Shown here: positions 9,344 to 18,361 of the stretch, in pieces
How positions within the stretch are numbered: position 1 is the stretch's first letter
Layout of the letters: each line of letters begins with the position of its first letter
From: RI-153 sp041391225
Lineage (GTDB): Bacteria > Chloroflexota > Anaerolineae > Caldilineales > Caldilineaceae
Direction: 5' to 3'
Length of the DNA stretch: 64,000 bases
Assembly (NCBI GenBank): GCA_041391225.1
Contig: JAWKOL010000025.1
Location: 1-64,000, forward strand
Position numbers and translations under genes: made by a program
The notes under the pieces: model-generated
What the model was told of the DNA's origin: nothing
The model's database searches: none
What the model saw: only the letters and a program-made list of their open reading frames with translations

Positions 9344-10705
9344 GCTTTCTGCTGGGCTTTGTCAAGACATTGCGCCTTGCCCTGCCCAAGATCGGCGTCG
9401 GGTGGATGTTTGCCCTGTTGACCATCGATTTCAACCGTATTTCCATTGTTGAACTGGGCGTGACGGCGGTGTTGATCACAGCTATGTTGGGCCTGCATTA
9501 TCTGCTCTCTCCCTTCCAGGTCATCGCCGGGAGATTTGCTGATCAGCACCCGATCTTCGGGTTACGGCGCACGCCCTACTTGCTGCTTGGGGCCACGATC
9601 ACGAGCCTCGTTTTTCTAACGCTGCCCACCATCGCCCATGCATTGGGTGACGGCCTTCCGTGGGCCATTCCGGCCTGTATCGCCGCCTTTATCACATACG
9701 GCGTCGGCATCGCCATCTTCGGCGATTCGCACCACTCACTTATCGCCGAAGTGACCACGCCCAATCCGCGGCGGTGTGATCTCTGTGGTGCAGATGTTCA
9801 CCATCCTCAGCGGTATCATGGCTGCCGTGGTCATGAACATCATCCGCCCTGAATACACCCCCGAAGCCATGCAACGCCTCTACAACCTCACGCCATTCAT
9901 CGTCCTCGGCTCGGCATTGCTGGGTCTCGTAGGCATGGAAAAACGCCTCAGTGGTGACGCGCTCAAGGCGGCTGTGGCCAAGTCACGGGCCGCTGCTCCT
10001 GTGGGCAACCCGATTGGTGTAGCCGTAAAGACGTTACGCGACAACCGACAGGCACGCGGTTTCTTCTTTTTCGTCTTTATCAGCATCTTCGCCATCTTCC
10101 TGCAAGACAACATTTTGGAAGTCTTCGGTGCTGAGGTCTTCGGCATGAGCGTACAGGAGACCACCAAATTCCAGCCCACGTGGGGCGGCGGTGTCCTCGT
10201 CGGCATGATGATCATGGGGCTGCTCAGTGTGATGCTGCCTATCAGCAAACGCTGGATCGCCATTGTCGGCGCGCTGGGGACCTCGGCGGGGATGATGGTG
10301 CTGGCGGCGGCGGCGTTGACAGGTCATCGTGAGCTGGTCAATCCTGCCCTGATGGGCATGGGCCTCTTCACCGGCTTCTTCAACGTGGGCGCACTTTCCA
10401 TGATGATGGACATGACCATCGAAGGCGCAACCGGCCTCTACATGGGTTTGTGGGGCATGGCGCAGGCATTCGGCAACGGGACGGCGTCTTTCGGCAGCGG
10501 TGCATTGCACACGGGGCTGATCGAAAGTGGTGTCCTTGCGCCGAATATGGCCTACTTCGGCATCTTCGGTGTTGAAGCCGTGGGCATGCTCATCGCCGCC
10601 GTGATTCTGCTCAGCCTCAGCGTAGAACGCTTCCACAACATCCACGATTCACGCTTCACTCGCAAGGATCTGGAACGGGCGATGGAAGCGGGGGTGATGG
10701 CGTAA
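9319..10705 (+). CDS. PucC/BCH2-family MFS transporter (one frameshift)
   Basis: About 462 residues. The start at 9319 follows AGAAAGGATCTGCT. The N-terminal half includes LPKIGVGWMFALLTIDFNRI and the conserved PFQVIAGRFADQHPIFGLRRTP loop region; the C-terminal half has the typical LSMMMDMTIEGATGLYMGLW helix. This family (PucC, LhaA, BCH2) inserts bacteriochlorophyll or antenna peptides into the membrane. The frame changes near 9770 in a GC repeat (CGCGGCGG; two bases missing or one extra), within the motif NPRRGVISVVQM. It is the first of two family members in the window and lies next to a BchP-like reductase. Confidence 0.82.
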
Positions 10706-10731
10706 CTTGAAGCGTTAGCAGAGTCTGATCC

Positions 10732-11901
10732 ATGACCCAGGCAGAACGACACAAGATCATCATCGTGGGCGGCGGTCCAGCCGGAATGGCCGCCGCCCTC
10801 CACATTACACGGCGCATGCCCTGGCTCGTGGACGATCTCTTGATCATCGAAGCGGCGACCTATCCGCACCGGAAAGTGTGCGGCGGCGGCGTCACCTTTC
10901 ACGGCGAAGAGCAGCTACAAGATCTCGACATCCACATCGACGTTCCCGCTTTCCCCGTACATCGCCTCGTCTTTCGTCTTGGACCGCGTTCGTTTTCGGC
11001 CAACTCCGCCGACGCCATGCGCATTATTCAGCGGGAAGAATTCGATGCCGCCCTGGCCAGGGCAGTGATCGACCGTGGGCTGCATTGCCGCACCGGCGAA
11101 CGCCTGATCGATTTAACCGTAACCGAGGACGGCGTCACGCTGGTCACTTCGCAGGCGACGTACACGGCCGACGTCGTCATCGGCGCGGACGGGGCCAACA
11201 GCGTGGTGCGACAGAAGTTGCAGCTCCCGGCCACAGCAGGCGTCGCCCGTCTCCTGCGCGCCATGACCCCCGTCGATCCGGCGCAATCCACGGGGTGGCA
11301 GGAGAATACTGCCGTCTTCGATTTTTCGTGCATCTTGCGCGGCATTCAGGGCTATGCCTGGGATTTCCCCTGCTACGTGGCCGGTCGGCCGTTTATGAAC
11401 CGTGGCATTTTCGACAGCCGCATCGCGCCGGATCACCAACAGCCGGTGCAACACGGCGCACTCAAGAATGCCTTCACCGCCGGCCTCGACCAGCGCCATG
11501 TCGATCCCGCCAGCTTCCACCTCGAAGGACACCCTGTGCGCTGGTTCAACCCGAGCGCAGAGTTCGCCCGTCCGCGTGTCCTCCTGGCCGGTGACGCGGC
11601 GGGCGTCGATCCGCTCTTCGCCGAAGGCATCTCCTACGCCATGCAATACGGCGTCATCATCGCCGAGATGGTCGAAGAAGCTTTTTTGCAGCATGATTTC
11701 AGCTTCCACCACTATCGCGAACGGCTGCTCCACCACCGGTTGGGGCAATCGCTCAAGCGGCGCACAGCCGTCGCCCGCAGTCTGTATCGGCACCAGTGGC
11801 CGCAATTCTGGACAGCGATCTGGCAACTGGCATCCATCTCACCGGCGGTGATCAAACACGCTGTTGGCTCAAGCCTGGATGTGCTCCCGGCCTTTCGATG
11901 A
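10732..11901 (+). CDS. Geranylgeranyl reductase-family FAD oxidoreductase (second BchP-like enzyme)
   Basis: 389 residues, start ATG 10732, 26 bases after the transporter gene. The FAD motif IIIVGGGPAGMAAALHI is at 8-24, PHRKVCGGGVT at about 45, and the second FAD motif VLLAGDAAGVDPLFAEGISYA near 285. The CGGG motif and overall layout place it in the geranylgeranyl reductase / digeranylgeranyl-glycerophospholipid reductase family. It is only distantly like the true BchP at 36673-37881. Substrates in the family include geranylgeranyl-bacteriochlorophyll, archaeal lipids and menaquinone tails; which applies is not known. Its neighbours (PucC-type transporter and membrane peptide) suggest a pigment or quinone role. 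Confidence 0.75.
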   Translation: MTQAERHKIIIVGGGPAGMAAALHITRRMPWLVDDLLIIEAATYPHRKVCGGGVTFHGEEQLQDLDIHIDVPAFPVHRLVFRLGPRSFSANSADAMRIIQREEFDAALARAVIDRGLHCRTGERLIDLTVTEDGVTLVTSQATYTADVVIGADGANSVVRQKLQLPATAGVARLLRAMTPVDPAQSTGWQENTAVFDFSCILRGIQGYAWDFPCYVAGRPFMNRGIFDSRIAPDHQQPVQHGALKNAFTAGLDQRHVDPASFHLEGHPVRWFNPSAEFARPRVLLAGDAAGVDPLFAEGISYAMQYGVIIAEMVEEAFLQHDFSFHHYRERLLHHRLGQSLKRRTAVARSLYRHQWPQFWTAIWQLASISPAVIKHAVGSSLDVLPAFR

Positions 11902-11933
11902 GGTATTGCCCAGGAAAAGTCAGATTTTGGATC

Positions 11934-11963
11934 TAGACATTGCAATGGTTTCTGATGTATAAT
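11934..11963 (+). promoter_or_regulatory. Strong sigma-70-type promoter of the 28-residue peptide gene
   Basis: TAGACA (11934-11939), an 18-base spacer ending in TG, then a perfect TATAAT (11958-11963). Transcription should begin near 11970, about 40 bases before the peptide start. Confidence 0.75.
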
Positions 11964-12009
11964 TTGTACGCTGGCTCACACTCGTATCCATCCCAAAGGG
12001 GGAGTCCCG

Positions 12010-12096
12010 ATGATTGATGTGAAATACTACATCTGGCCGTTGGTAGCGACCATCGTAGTCTGGCTCTGGATCCTGGCAATGGTATTGCTTGTCTGA
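12010..12096 (+). CDS. 28-residue single-pass membrane peptide, unknown
   Basis: The ATG at 12010 follows AAAGGGGGAG (11995-12004) by five bases. The peptide begins MIDVKYYIWPLV and continues as one hydrophobic, Trp-rich helix ending MVLLV, with no soluble tail. It has its own consensus promoter and a perfect terminator, so it should be made from an abundant monocistronic RNA of roughly 190 bases. The size and composition resemble the tiny membrane subunits of photosystems. Extra single-helix subunits have been seen in structures of Roseiflexus and Chloroflexus RC-LH complexes, and this could be such a subunit; that is inference, since I do not recognise the sequence. Confidence 0.7.
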   Translation: MIDVKYYIWPLVATIVVWLWILAMVLLV

Positions 12097-12115
12097 TCGC
12101 TGTAGCCAACAGCAA

Positions 12116-12157
12116 CAAAGAGGGGCATCGTTGACGACGATGCCCCTCTTTGTTTTT
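12116..12157 (+). terminator. Rho-independent terminator of the peptide gene
   Basis: A perfect 16-base stem (CAAAGAGGGGCATCGT, 12116-12131, with 12137-12152), a five-base loop and five T residues. Confidence 0.92.
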
Positions 12158-12204
12158 CCGCGATATTCGACAAAAGTGGGACAGGGGAGAAGGGAGATCT
12201 CCCT

Positions 12205-13848
12205 TCAGACTTCAACCTTCAATCGCGCCATGACGATGGTCCCTTGCCCCGGCGTGCTCTCGACATGTATCTCGCCGCCGTGGAGACGCGCCCTTTCGTT
12301 CATGCCCAGGAGGCCATAGTGACCGTCTTGGGCCAAATCGTGAAGACGGGTGTGCGCGTCGAAGCCGATGCCGTCATCTTCGATGCGCACGACAACGGCT
12401 TCGTCCTCGAAGATCAATTCGACGTGTCCCCAGGTGGCTTGGGCATGGCCAGCTACATTTTTCAGTGCCTCTTGCACGATGCGATAGCCGCTGATCTCCA
12501 ATGCAGGCGGCAGCACGACGCCTGGATCACCGATCACCTCGAAATCGCCGACGATGTCGTGCCGAGCGGCCGCCTGCTGCACCAGCATCTCCAACGCGGA
12601 GACGAAGCCCAGATCCTCCAGATAGAGCGGACGTAGATCCTGGATCTGACGACGAATGCCGGAGATGGCGCCGCTGATGAGCGGGCGCAGCGTGCGCAGG
12701 CGTTCCACAGCCTGGGGTGGATCGTCTTCGAGGCGGTGCTCCACCATTTCCACTTGCTGGTTCAACGCGATCAGGGCTTGCACTGTTTCATCGTGCAACT
12801 CGCGGGCCAGGCGTTTGCGTTCTTCTTCCTGGGCCATGGTCATAGCGTCGATGTAGCTCTGCAACTCCTGCTGGTAACGCTGGAGTTGGGTGGCCATGTG
12901 CGAAAGCGCCTGTTGCAGTTCTTCGATTTCTTGCACGCCCGCCACCTGCTTTTGGACAGCCTCAAAGTTGCCCTCTCCCAGCACATTGACGGCGCGATTC
13001 AGTTGTTCCAACGGCTGTACGATTCGCTGCAATTCGGAAGTAGGCCGAGAGGATCGAGAGCGCAGCAGCAGCCAGCACCACCAGTAGCAGCATATTGCCA
13101 AAAAACCGAAACACCGGCGGGATCCATTCCGTCCATCCTTCGCTGAGGTGGACTTGCCAGCTGATCTCGATCACCGCAGCGGACGAGACGCTGCTCACCG
13201 CTCATCTGGTCGGCGTCGCTGCCCCTGTTGCAGTGAGAGGAGTGTTTGGCCGTCAGCGTTCAGCAGTGTGAGTTTGGAGGGCGTGTCCAGCCCCAGGGAG
13301 GAGATGAGATCGGCAACATAGCGCTTTTGAGTGGCAACCCGCCCAACAGACCCGTTGACCTTCAGCGTTCGACTGAGGCACAAAGCCGCCGCGTAGAGCA
13401 GATACCAGGTCGTCGCCATCAAGGAGCGTCGTCACCGCCGACTGCGAAGCCGAGGCGTGATCTCGAAAGCCGAACGCAGCGCCGACGAATCGCCCAAGCG
13501 TGACACGTCTCCCGCAGCGATCTGGCAACCGCCCGTCCCGGTACAGCGCCCAAGTCCACCGGGAAACTCGGCTAATTCGTCGCCCAATGTACCGATGACC
13601 ATGCCAGATCGAGTACGTCCTCGTGCAGGGCGGGCAACGGAAGATAGACGCAGCAACTCGTTCTGGCTACGGTCGACGCGCATGGCCACCAACGCGGCAG
13701 CGGCCCGCGCCAGACCGTCGGCGCGGGTCTGCACCATCTCGTGCATGGCCTGCCCGTGTCCTTGCACGCCGGTGAGGGCGAATGTGAGCAACACCACCAG
13801 CAAAGGCAGGATGATCCAGAGCAGCAGTTGGCTGCGCAAACTGTTCAA
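12205..13848 (-). pseudogene. NarX-type sensor histidine kinase, frameshifted at least four times
   Basis: If the frame is restored the protein is about 547 residues. It has an N-terminal membrane helix (QLLLWIILPLLVVLLTFALT), a periplasmic sensor region, a second helix near 13100 (MLLLVVLAAAALSIL), a HAMP segment (ELQRIVQPLEQLNRAVNVLG), and a HisKA_3 / HATPase pair with the phospho-acceptor in RLARELHDETVQALIAL and the G-box HYGLLGMNERARLHGG. Frame changes fall near 13462, 13340, 13195 and 13040. The kinase core (12205-13030) is intact. The start is uncertain; a TTG at 13848 is used. It follows the response regulator gene. It is either a decaying gene or a locally poor sequence; the density of breaks is higher than in nearby bch genes. 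Confidence 0.65.
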
Positions 13849-13865
13849 CGAGAAGCGCTTCGAGG

Positions 13866-14520
13866 TTAGACATGGGTGTCGTTGAGGGTGAGGAGTCCGT
13901 TTTGCAGGCCCACGGTAACAGCTTCGGTGCGCGAGGTGACGTGCAGTTTGCCAAAAATGTTGGCCAGATGTCCCCTGCACTGTGCGGTCGTTGATGGAGA
14001 GGGCCAGCGCGATTTCGCGGTTGGTGCGGCCTTTGGCGACGCCGCGCAGCACGTCCAATTCGCGATCGCTGAGCGCTTCGATCTGGGTCGCTTTGGAGAG
14101 ACCGGCGATGACTTTGGGGGCAACTTCGGTGTCGATGAAGCTCTTGCCCGCGGCCAGATCCTTGACGCCGCAGCAAATCGCTGCTGGGCGTTATCTTGAG
14201 CAGAAAGCCGTCGGCCCCGCGCGCAGCGCAGCGAGGACATACGGATCATCATCGCAGGCGGTGAGCATCAGAACACGTACCTGTGGGTAAGTCGCCTTTG
14301 ATGCGTTTGGTGAGATCGATGCCGCTGATCTTGCGGTACGCACGTCGAGCACAGCCACGTCGGGTAAACGCTGGGTGAGCAGATCCTGCAGGCTTCGGCG
14401 CCGTCCGCTGCCTCGGCGATGACGTGAATCTGCGGATCCTTCGAGGAATTCACGCACTGTGCGCGCACCAGCATGGTCATCGGCCAGCAGCACTGCAATC
14501 GGCTTGTGGTTGGGGGGCAT
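13866..14520 (-). pseudogene. NarL/FixJ-family response regulator, multiply frameshifted
   Basis: The ATG at 14520 follows GGGAGCCT. Pieces in all three frames reconstruct a receiver domain (IAVLLADDHAGARTVREFL, then RLPDVAVLDVR with the phospho-acceptor Asp, then VRVLMLTACDDDPYVLAALR) and a LuxR-type HTH (ELDVLRGVAKGRTNREIALA, HLANIFGKLHVTSRTEAV). At least five frame changes occur in 650 bases. It is partner to the NarX-type kinase just downstream. What the pair would control is unknown; nearby genes deal with copper and cytochromes. Confidence 0.65.
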
Positions 14521-14554
14521 AGGCTCCCGGGTTCCTTCATTCAGAGGATACTGA

Positions 14555-14650
14555 GTTAGTGCCAGGCACGGATCAGGTTGAGTCAGTGCCAGGCATGGGT
14601 CAGAAGATCTTGAGCGGACGATCTGATGTTGACCCGTGCCTGGCACTGAC
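14555..14650. repeat. Cluster of three 21-base GTCAGTGCC(A/T)GGCACGGGTCA units
   Basis: Two direct, slightly diverged copies (14555-14575 and 14582-14602) and one inverted copy (14630-14650), separated by an AGATCTTGAGCGGACGATCT spacer. The same unit recurs as an inverted pair at 18590-18659. Confidence 0.85.
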
Positions 14651-14720
14651 GGTTCCACCGATCAAGCGCTGTGTGCATCACCATCTTACTCCGATAGCGG
14701 CCAGGGACAAAAGAAGCTCA

Positions 14721-15828
14721 TTACCTTGTGATTGGCGCTGTCTCTACGCCATGAGAACCGCGCTCTGCTTCGCCCAATAAGGGTATTGGATGGGGATCGT
14801 TGAACATGAAGGTGTACAGATAGCCTGTGACAGCCCAAAGCCTGTCCTCGCTTAGCAGCGTACCCCAGTTGGGCATGCCTGTCCCCATGCCGCCGCAAGG
14901 CGATCTTGGCGTAGAATTGCAGAGGCGAAGCCCCGCCGTCGTAGGCGCATGACGGAAACTGGGTCTACAGCGGCAGAATCGGCGGCAGCGAAGCCACTAC
15001 CGCTGCCGTTCACCGTGACAGGACGCACACTCCGGCTGCGGACGGCTCACCCTGCGCCAACACGTCCGCGCCGATCTTGGATTGCCAGAGGAAGGCAAGC
15101 AACGCCCACCGCTTCACCTCGTCCAGTGCGGCCATTGACGGCAGCCCATGTGCACTGCCCAAGGCTTGATAGAGTTGCGCCGGTGAGATCTGCGGCCAGC
15201 CCTGGTCGTCGAGCAGTTGGGCCGGATGAGCGGAGGCGGCAAGACTCTGCCAGATTGCTGCGCCGTGGGTGGCGTCTGCTGGCTGCGTGGGCCAGACGGC
15301 GGCGGGGTGCGGCGCGTCGATATCGAAGCCCGACCACGGGATCGCGTAGCGCGGCGCGTCCTGCACGTACTGAAGCGGCGCATCGGGATCAGTGGGATCA
15401 ACCACTTCCAACACGGTGCGCATGCGCCAGTGATCGCGACCACACCAGAGCGTGCAGGCGAGGACGTAGCGTCCTGGCGTGGGGGCGGTGAAGTCGAGTA
15501 CCTGCACCGATTGCGGCGGTAGGATGTCGCTGGCGATATCGGTGCGGGCGATGCGCAGGGCGTGTGCGCCTTCCACTGTCTTGATGGTAAGGCGCACGGG
15601 CTGTCCACTTTCCACGCGCAGCGGTTCGCCCACCCAACCGCCGTTGACGGGCAAGTATACGTGCAGCGCCAGATCCACAGGGGACGGCGGCAGCATCTCT
15701 CGCCAATCACCGGCGAAGCGCAGCGCACCCCAAGTCACCAGCAGCGCCGCGGTCAAGCGGACAAGCAGACGGGTGAAGTGCGTCCTCTGCACGGGTGAAG
15801 CAGAAAGCTGTGAACGCAGGGTGGTCAT
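14721..15828 (-). pseudogene. CuA-like cupredoxin / cytochrome c fusion (frameshifted in the cytochrome part)
   Basis: About 368 residues. An N-terminal membrane helix (LLVRLTAALLVTWGALRFAG) leads into a cupredoxin fold with the CuA-type ligand set in CTLWCGRDHWRM (Cys-x3-Cys-x3-His-x2-Met). A linker follows, then a cytochrome c domain. The heme motif CASCHG (near 15014) is reached only after a frame change at about 15030, and two more are needed before GMGTGMPNWGTLLSEDRLW with the distal Met and the stop at 14721. This resembles a cytochrome c oxidase subunit II without the usual two-helix hairpin, or a copper-dependent electron carrier. No oxidase subunit I lies nearby. It belongs to the same frame-damaged block as its neighbours. 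Confidence 0.6.
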
Positions 15829-15846
15829 GGAAGATTGTCGGTTTCT

Positions 15847-16295
15847 CTAGCGTTCGGCGATGGGCGGGGTGTTGGTGGGCGGGCCGAAGCGGCTGTAGTC
15901 GCTATCCACCTGCGCTCGGATCTCGGCGAGGCTTTGTCCTTGCTTCATGCCACGCATCACATCCTGGGCAATGTCTACACAGATGCCGCAGCCCAGCGCA
16001 TGGGTATCGAGGACGCCTTCACGTTGCCAGAAACAGGCATAGTTGGAACCATGCCCCATAGGGCCACAGCCACAGTAGCAGGGGAACTGGCTGAGCACGT
16101 CGGCATTGGCACCGACGAAACGGTAGGCATCCTGCACCCGTTGCGGCGCACGGCGTACGCTTGCGGGCATGTGGCCGGCGTCCATCATCGAAATCTCAGC
16201 GGCGTCGGCGTCGTGGTCCACGGTACAGGCGCTGACGCCAAAGGACGACACAAGCAACAACAGCACTACAGTAATAAAGAAATTCGGCGGTGCAT
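15847..16295 (-). CDS. PCYCGC-motif lipoprotein (one frameshift in the signal peptide)
   Basis: About 149 residues. The best start is ATG 16295 after GGGAG, giving MHRRISLLL and then, after a one-base frame change near 16268, VLLLLVSSFGVSAC with a lipobox cysteine. The mature part carries PCYCGCGPMGHGSNYACFW and LGCGICVDIAQDVMRGMKQG, the signature of the PCYCGC family, whose function is unknown. The six or more cysteines and its place between a CuA-like protein and a multicopper oxidase suggest a metal- or copper-binding role; this is inference. An alternative, longer in-frame start at 16347 lacks a ribosome binding site. Confidence 0.7.
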
Positions 16296-16400
16296 CGTGT
16301 AACTCCCTGAGTGTGATGAGCGAATTATTGTCTTTAGTCAACCACACAAACAGCGCTCGATCACAGACACGTGGGGCAGTTCGAGAACAGGCATTATGCC

Positions 16401-16569
16401 TAGGGATTGGGGATTGGGGATTGGGGATTGGGGATTGGGGATTGGGGATTGGAACGTATTGTCGGCCTTGCCTCTCGGCGTTTCAAACCGCACTTCGACT
16501 GTCCGACATCTTCGCCAATGTACCGCCGATCTGCTCTGCCCAATCCCTAGTACCCAGTCCCCAATCCCT
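16401..16569. repeat. Intergenic GGGGATT tandem array with matching inverted arm
   Basis: About seven tandem GGGGATT units (16403-16452), then a spacer of some 87 bases, then the inverted arm CAATCCCTAGTACCCAGTCC plus CCAATCCCTC (16540-16569). It lies between the lipoprotein start and the oxidase stop. Confidence 0.85.
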
Positions 16570-16573
16570 CACG

Positions 16574-18361
16574 TTATTCCGTCACTTCTACGATGGTGAG
16601 CAGCCCACCGGGTTCGACGCCGTCGTTGGTGACGTGATGCAGGATATGACAGTGGAACATCCAGGTGCCGACGGTGTCGGCGGTGAATTCGATGTCCACG
16701 ATTTCGCCGGGGTTGACGGTGACGGTGTTGCGTACGATCTGCTGCGCCGGCGGCAGTGACACGCCGTCGTAGCCGACGATGCGGAAGTTCATGCCATGCA
16801 GGTGCATGGGGTGGGCGAACTGACCGATGCCGGCGATGCGGATGCGCACGGTGTCGCCCTTCTTCACAGCGATCTTATCGGTGCTGGGGTACGCTTTGCC
16901 GTTGATGGTGAAATAGTTGGGATCGCCGCCGGTCATGGGCATGGCGGGGTAGGTCTGTCCATCGACGACGCGCCATTCAGAAAGCAGCCACATCACATCC
17001 ACGGCGGGCGGGTTGTCCGTCGGTTCAGCCTGCTCGACGATGAAGGGTGCGTAGAGGCCCACCATCACCTGCTTGTCGGAACTGATGTGGGAGTGATACA
17101 TGTAGCTGCCCGCCGCAGGAGCAGTGAATTCGTAGGTGAAGCTTTCGCCCGGCGCGACCGGCGTCATGCCGTCCATTTCGTAGGGGACAGGCATGCCGTG
17201 CCAATGGATGCTGGTGGCTTCGGGCAGGTTGTTGGTAAGGACGATACGCACCTGATCGCCCTCGGTCACGCGGAGCATAGGGCCTGGGACGGTGCCGTTG
17301 TAGCTCCACGCCGTCACCGTGACCGGTTCTTCGCCGTCCACAATCTGCCAGCGCACCGGCTGAGCGGTGAGTTCAAAGACTTTGACGCCGTCCTCTGCGG
17401 TGAAGGCAAGCGGTTGGCTGCCCATGCTTTCCACGGCATCGGGGACATTGTCAGACGGAATCGGGCCACCATGATCGGCATGGGCATCGTGCGCGGTTGC
17501 AGGCGTCGCTGCACTTGCACCGTGTCCGGCGTGGGGATCGGCGGCGGGGATGTCGTCCATCTCCAGGCCGCCATCCATCATCCCCATCATCTCTTCCATA
17601 CGTCCCATCATGCCGCCCATGCCATCCATCGACATGGAACCGTGCATCTCGTCCATCATTCCCTTCATGCGGGCCATCATGCCCTGCATGTCACCCATCA
17701 TCCCCATTCCCTGCATGTTCTGCATGGGCATCGTGCCTGACATGGGCATTGACGTATCCACGGCGCTCTTATGTTCTTTGTGGTCATTGTGAGACGCCAT
17801 CATCGACATGAGTTTGGTCATTTCCTCGAACATTGCAAGGGCAGCGGCTATGTGGGGCGGGCGGTCCTCGGCGGGCATTGCTTCGATCTCGTCTATGATC
17901 TCGGCGAACATGGGCATCATCTCTTGCGTCATGCTCAGGGAGCGTTCGTGCATGGCGGCATGCTCGGCGGGGGACGCGTCTGCCATCACTTGCTGCATAC
18001 GCGACAGCATTGAGGTCATGGCTTCGATGTGTTCATCAACAGCGGGGACCATGCCATGTCCGCGATGCTCCTGCATGGTATCCCACTCTTCCACCAATTC
18101 CTCGAAGGCGGAGGGCGTCTCTGTCTGCGTAGTAGACGGCTCTGACTGGGCTGTTCCATGGCCGGCATGAGGATCGGAGGTGGGCGTGGCGGCTTTGGCT
18201 GCACCATGACCTGCATGAGGATCAGCAGCAGGTGTGGCGGCTTGAGCAGCCAACGCTTCGTCGTGCGACAGTGCGCCGATTGCATAAGCGCCAATCATGG
18301 CAATCACAAGCAAGAACGCGGCAAAAATGACGCCGATTCGTAGCTGACGGTTTTTCAACAT
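16574..18361 (-). CDS. Multicopper oxidase with a Met/His-rich copper-binding N-terminal half
   Basis: 595 residues. ATG 18361 was chosen; a TTG at 18379 is possible. A signal anchor (1-35) is followed by three DPHAGHG repeats. A helical region (about 75-190) comes next, then a methionine-rich stretch (about 195-265, with MPMQNMQGMGMMGDMQGMM). The C-terminal half holds two cupredoxin domains with all type 1, 2 and 3 ligands: HWHG (about 386), YHSH (about 422), HPMHLHG (about 517) and HCHILHH (about 570). The Met-rich segment is like the copper-loading region of CueO and CopA but is unusually long. It is likely an extracytoplasmic Cu(I) oxidase or laccase for copper tolerance, matching the CopB ATPase encoded nearby. 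Confidence 0.88.
   Translation of the reverse strand: MLKNRQLRIGVIFAAFLLVIAMIGAYAIGALSHDEALAAQAATPAADPHAGHGAAKAATPTSDPHAGHGTAQSEPSTTQTETPSAFEELVEEWDTMQEHRGHGMVPAVDEHIEAMTSMLSRMQQVMADASPAEHAAMHERSLSMTQEMMPMFAEIIDEIEAMPAEDRPPHIAAALAMFEEMTKLMSMMASHNDHKEHKSAVDTSMPMSGTMPMQNMQGMGMMGDMQGMMARMKGMMDEMHGSMSMDGMGGMMGRMEEMMGMMDGGLEMDDIPAADPHAGHGASAATPATAHDAHADHGGPIPSDNVPDAVESMGSQPLAFTAEDGVKVFELTAQPVRWQIVDGEEPVTVTAWSYNGTVPGPMLRVTEGDQVRIVLTNNLPEATSIHWHGMPVPYEMDGMTPVAPGESFTYEFTAPAAGSYMYHSHISSDKQVMVGLYAPFIVEQAEPTDNPPAVDVMWLLSEWRVVDGQTYPAMPMTGGDPNYFTINGKAYPSTDKIAVKKGDTVRIRIAGIGQFAHPMHLHGMNFRIVGYDGVSLPPAQQIVRNTVTVNPGEIVDIEFTADTVGTWMFHCHILHHVTNDGVEPGGLLTIVEVTE

Noticed and set aside
16403..16452. GGGGATT tandem units as a CRISPR-like or satellite array
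   Set aside because: Units are seven bases, without spacers, and have a matching inverted arm at 16540-16569. They belong to the intergenic palindrome family.
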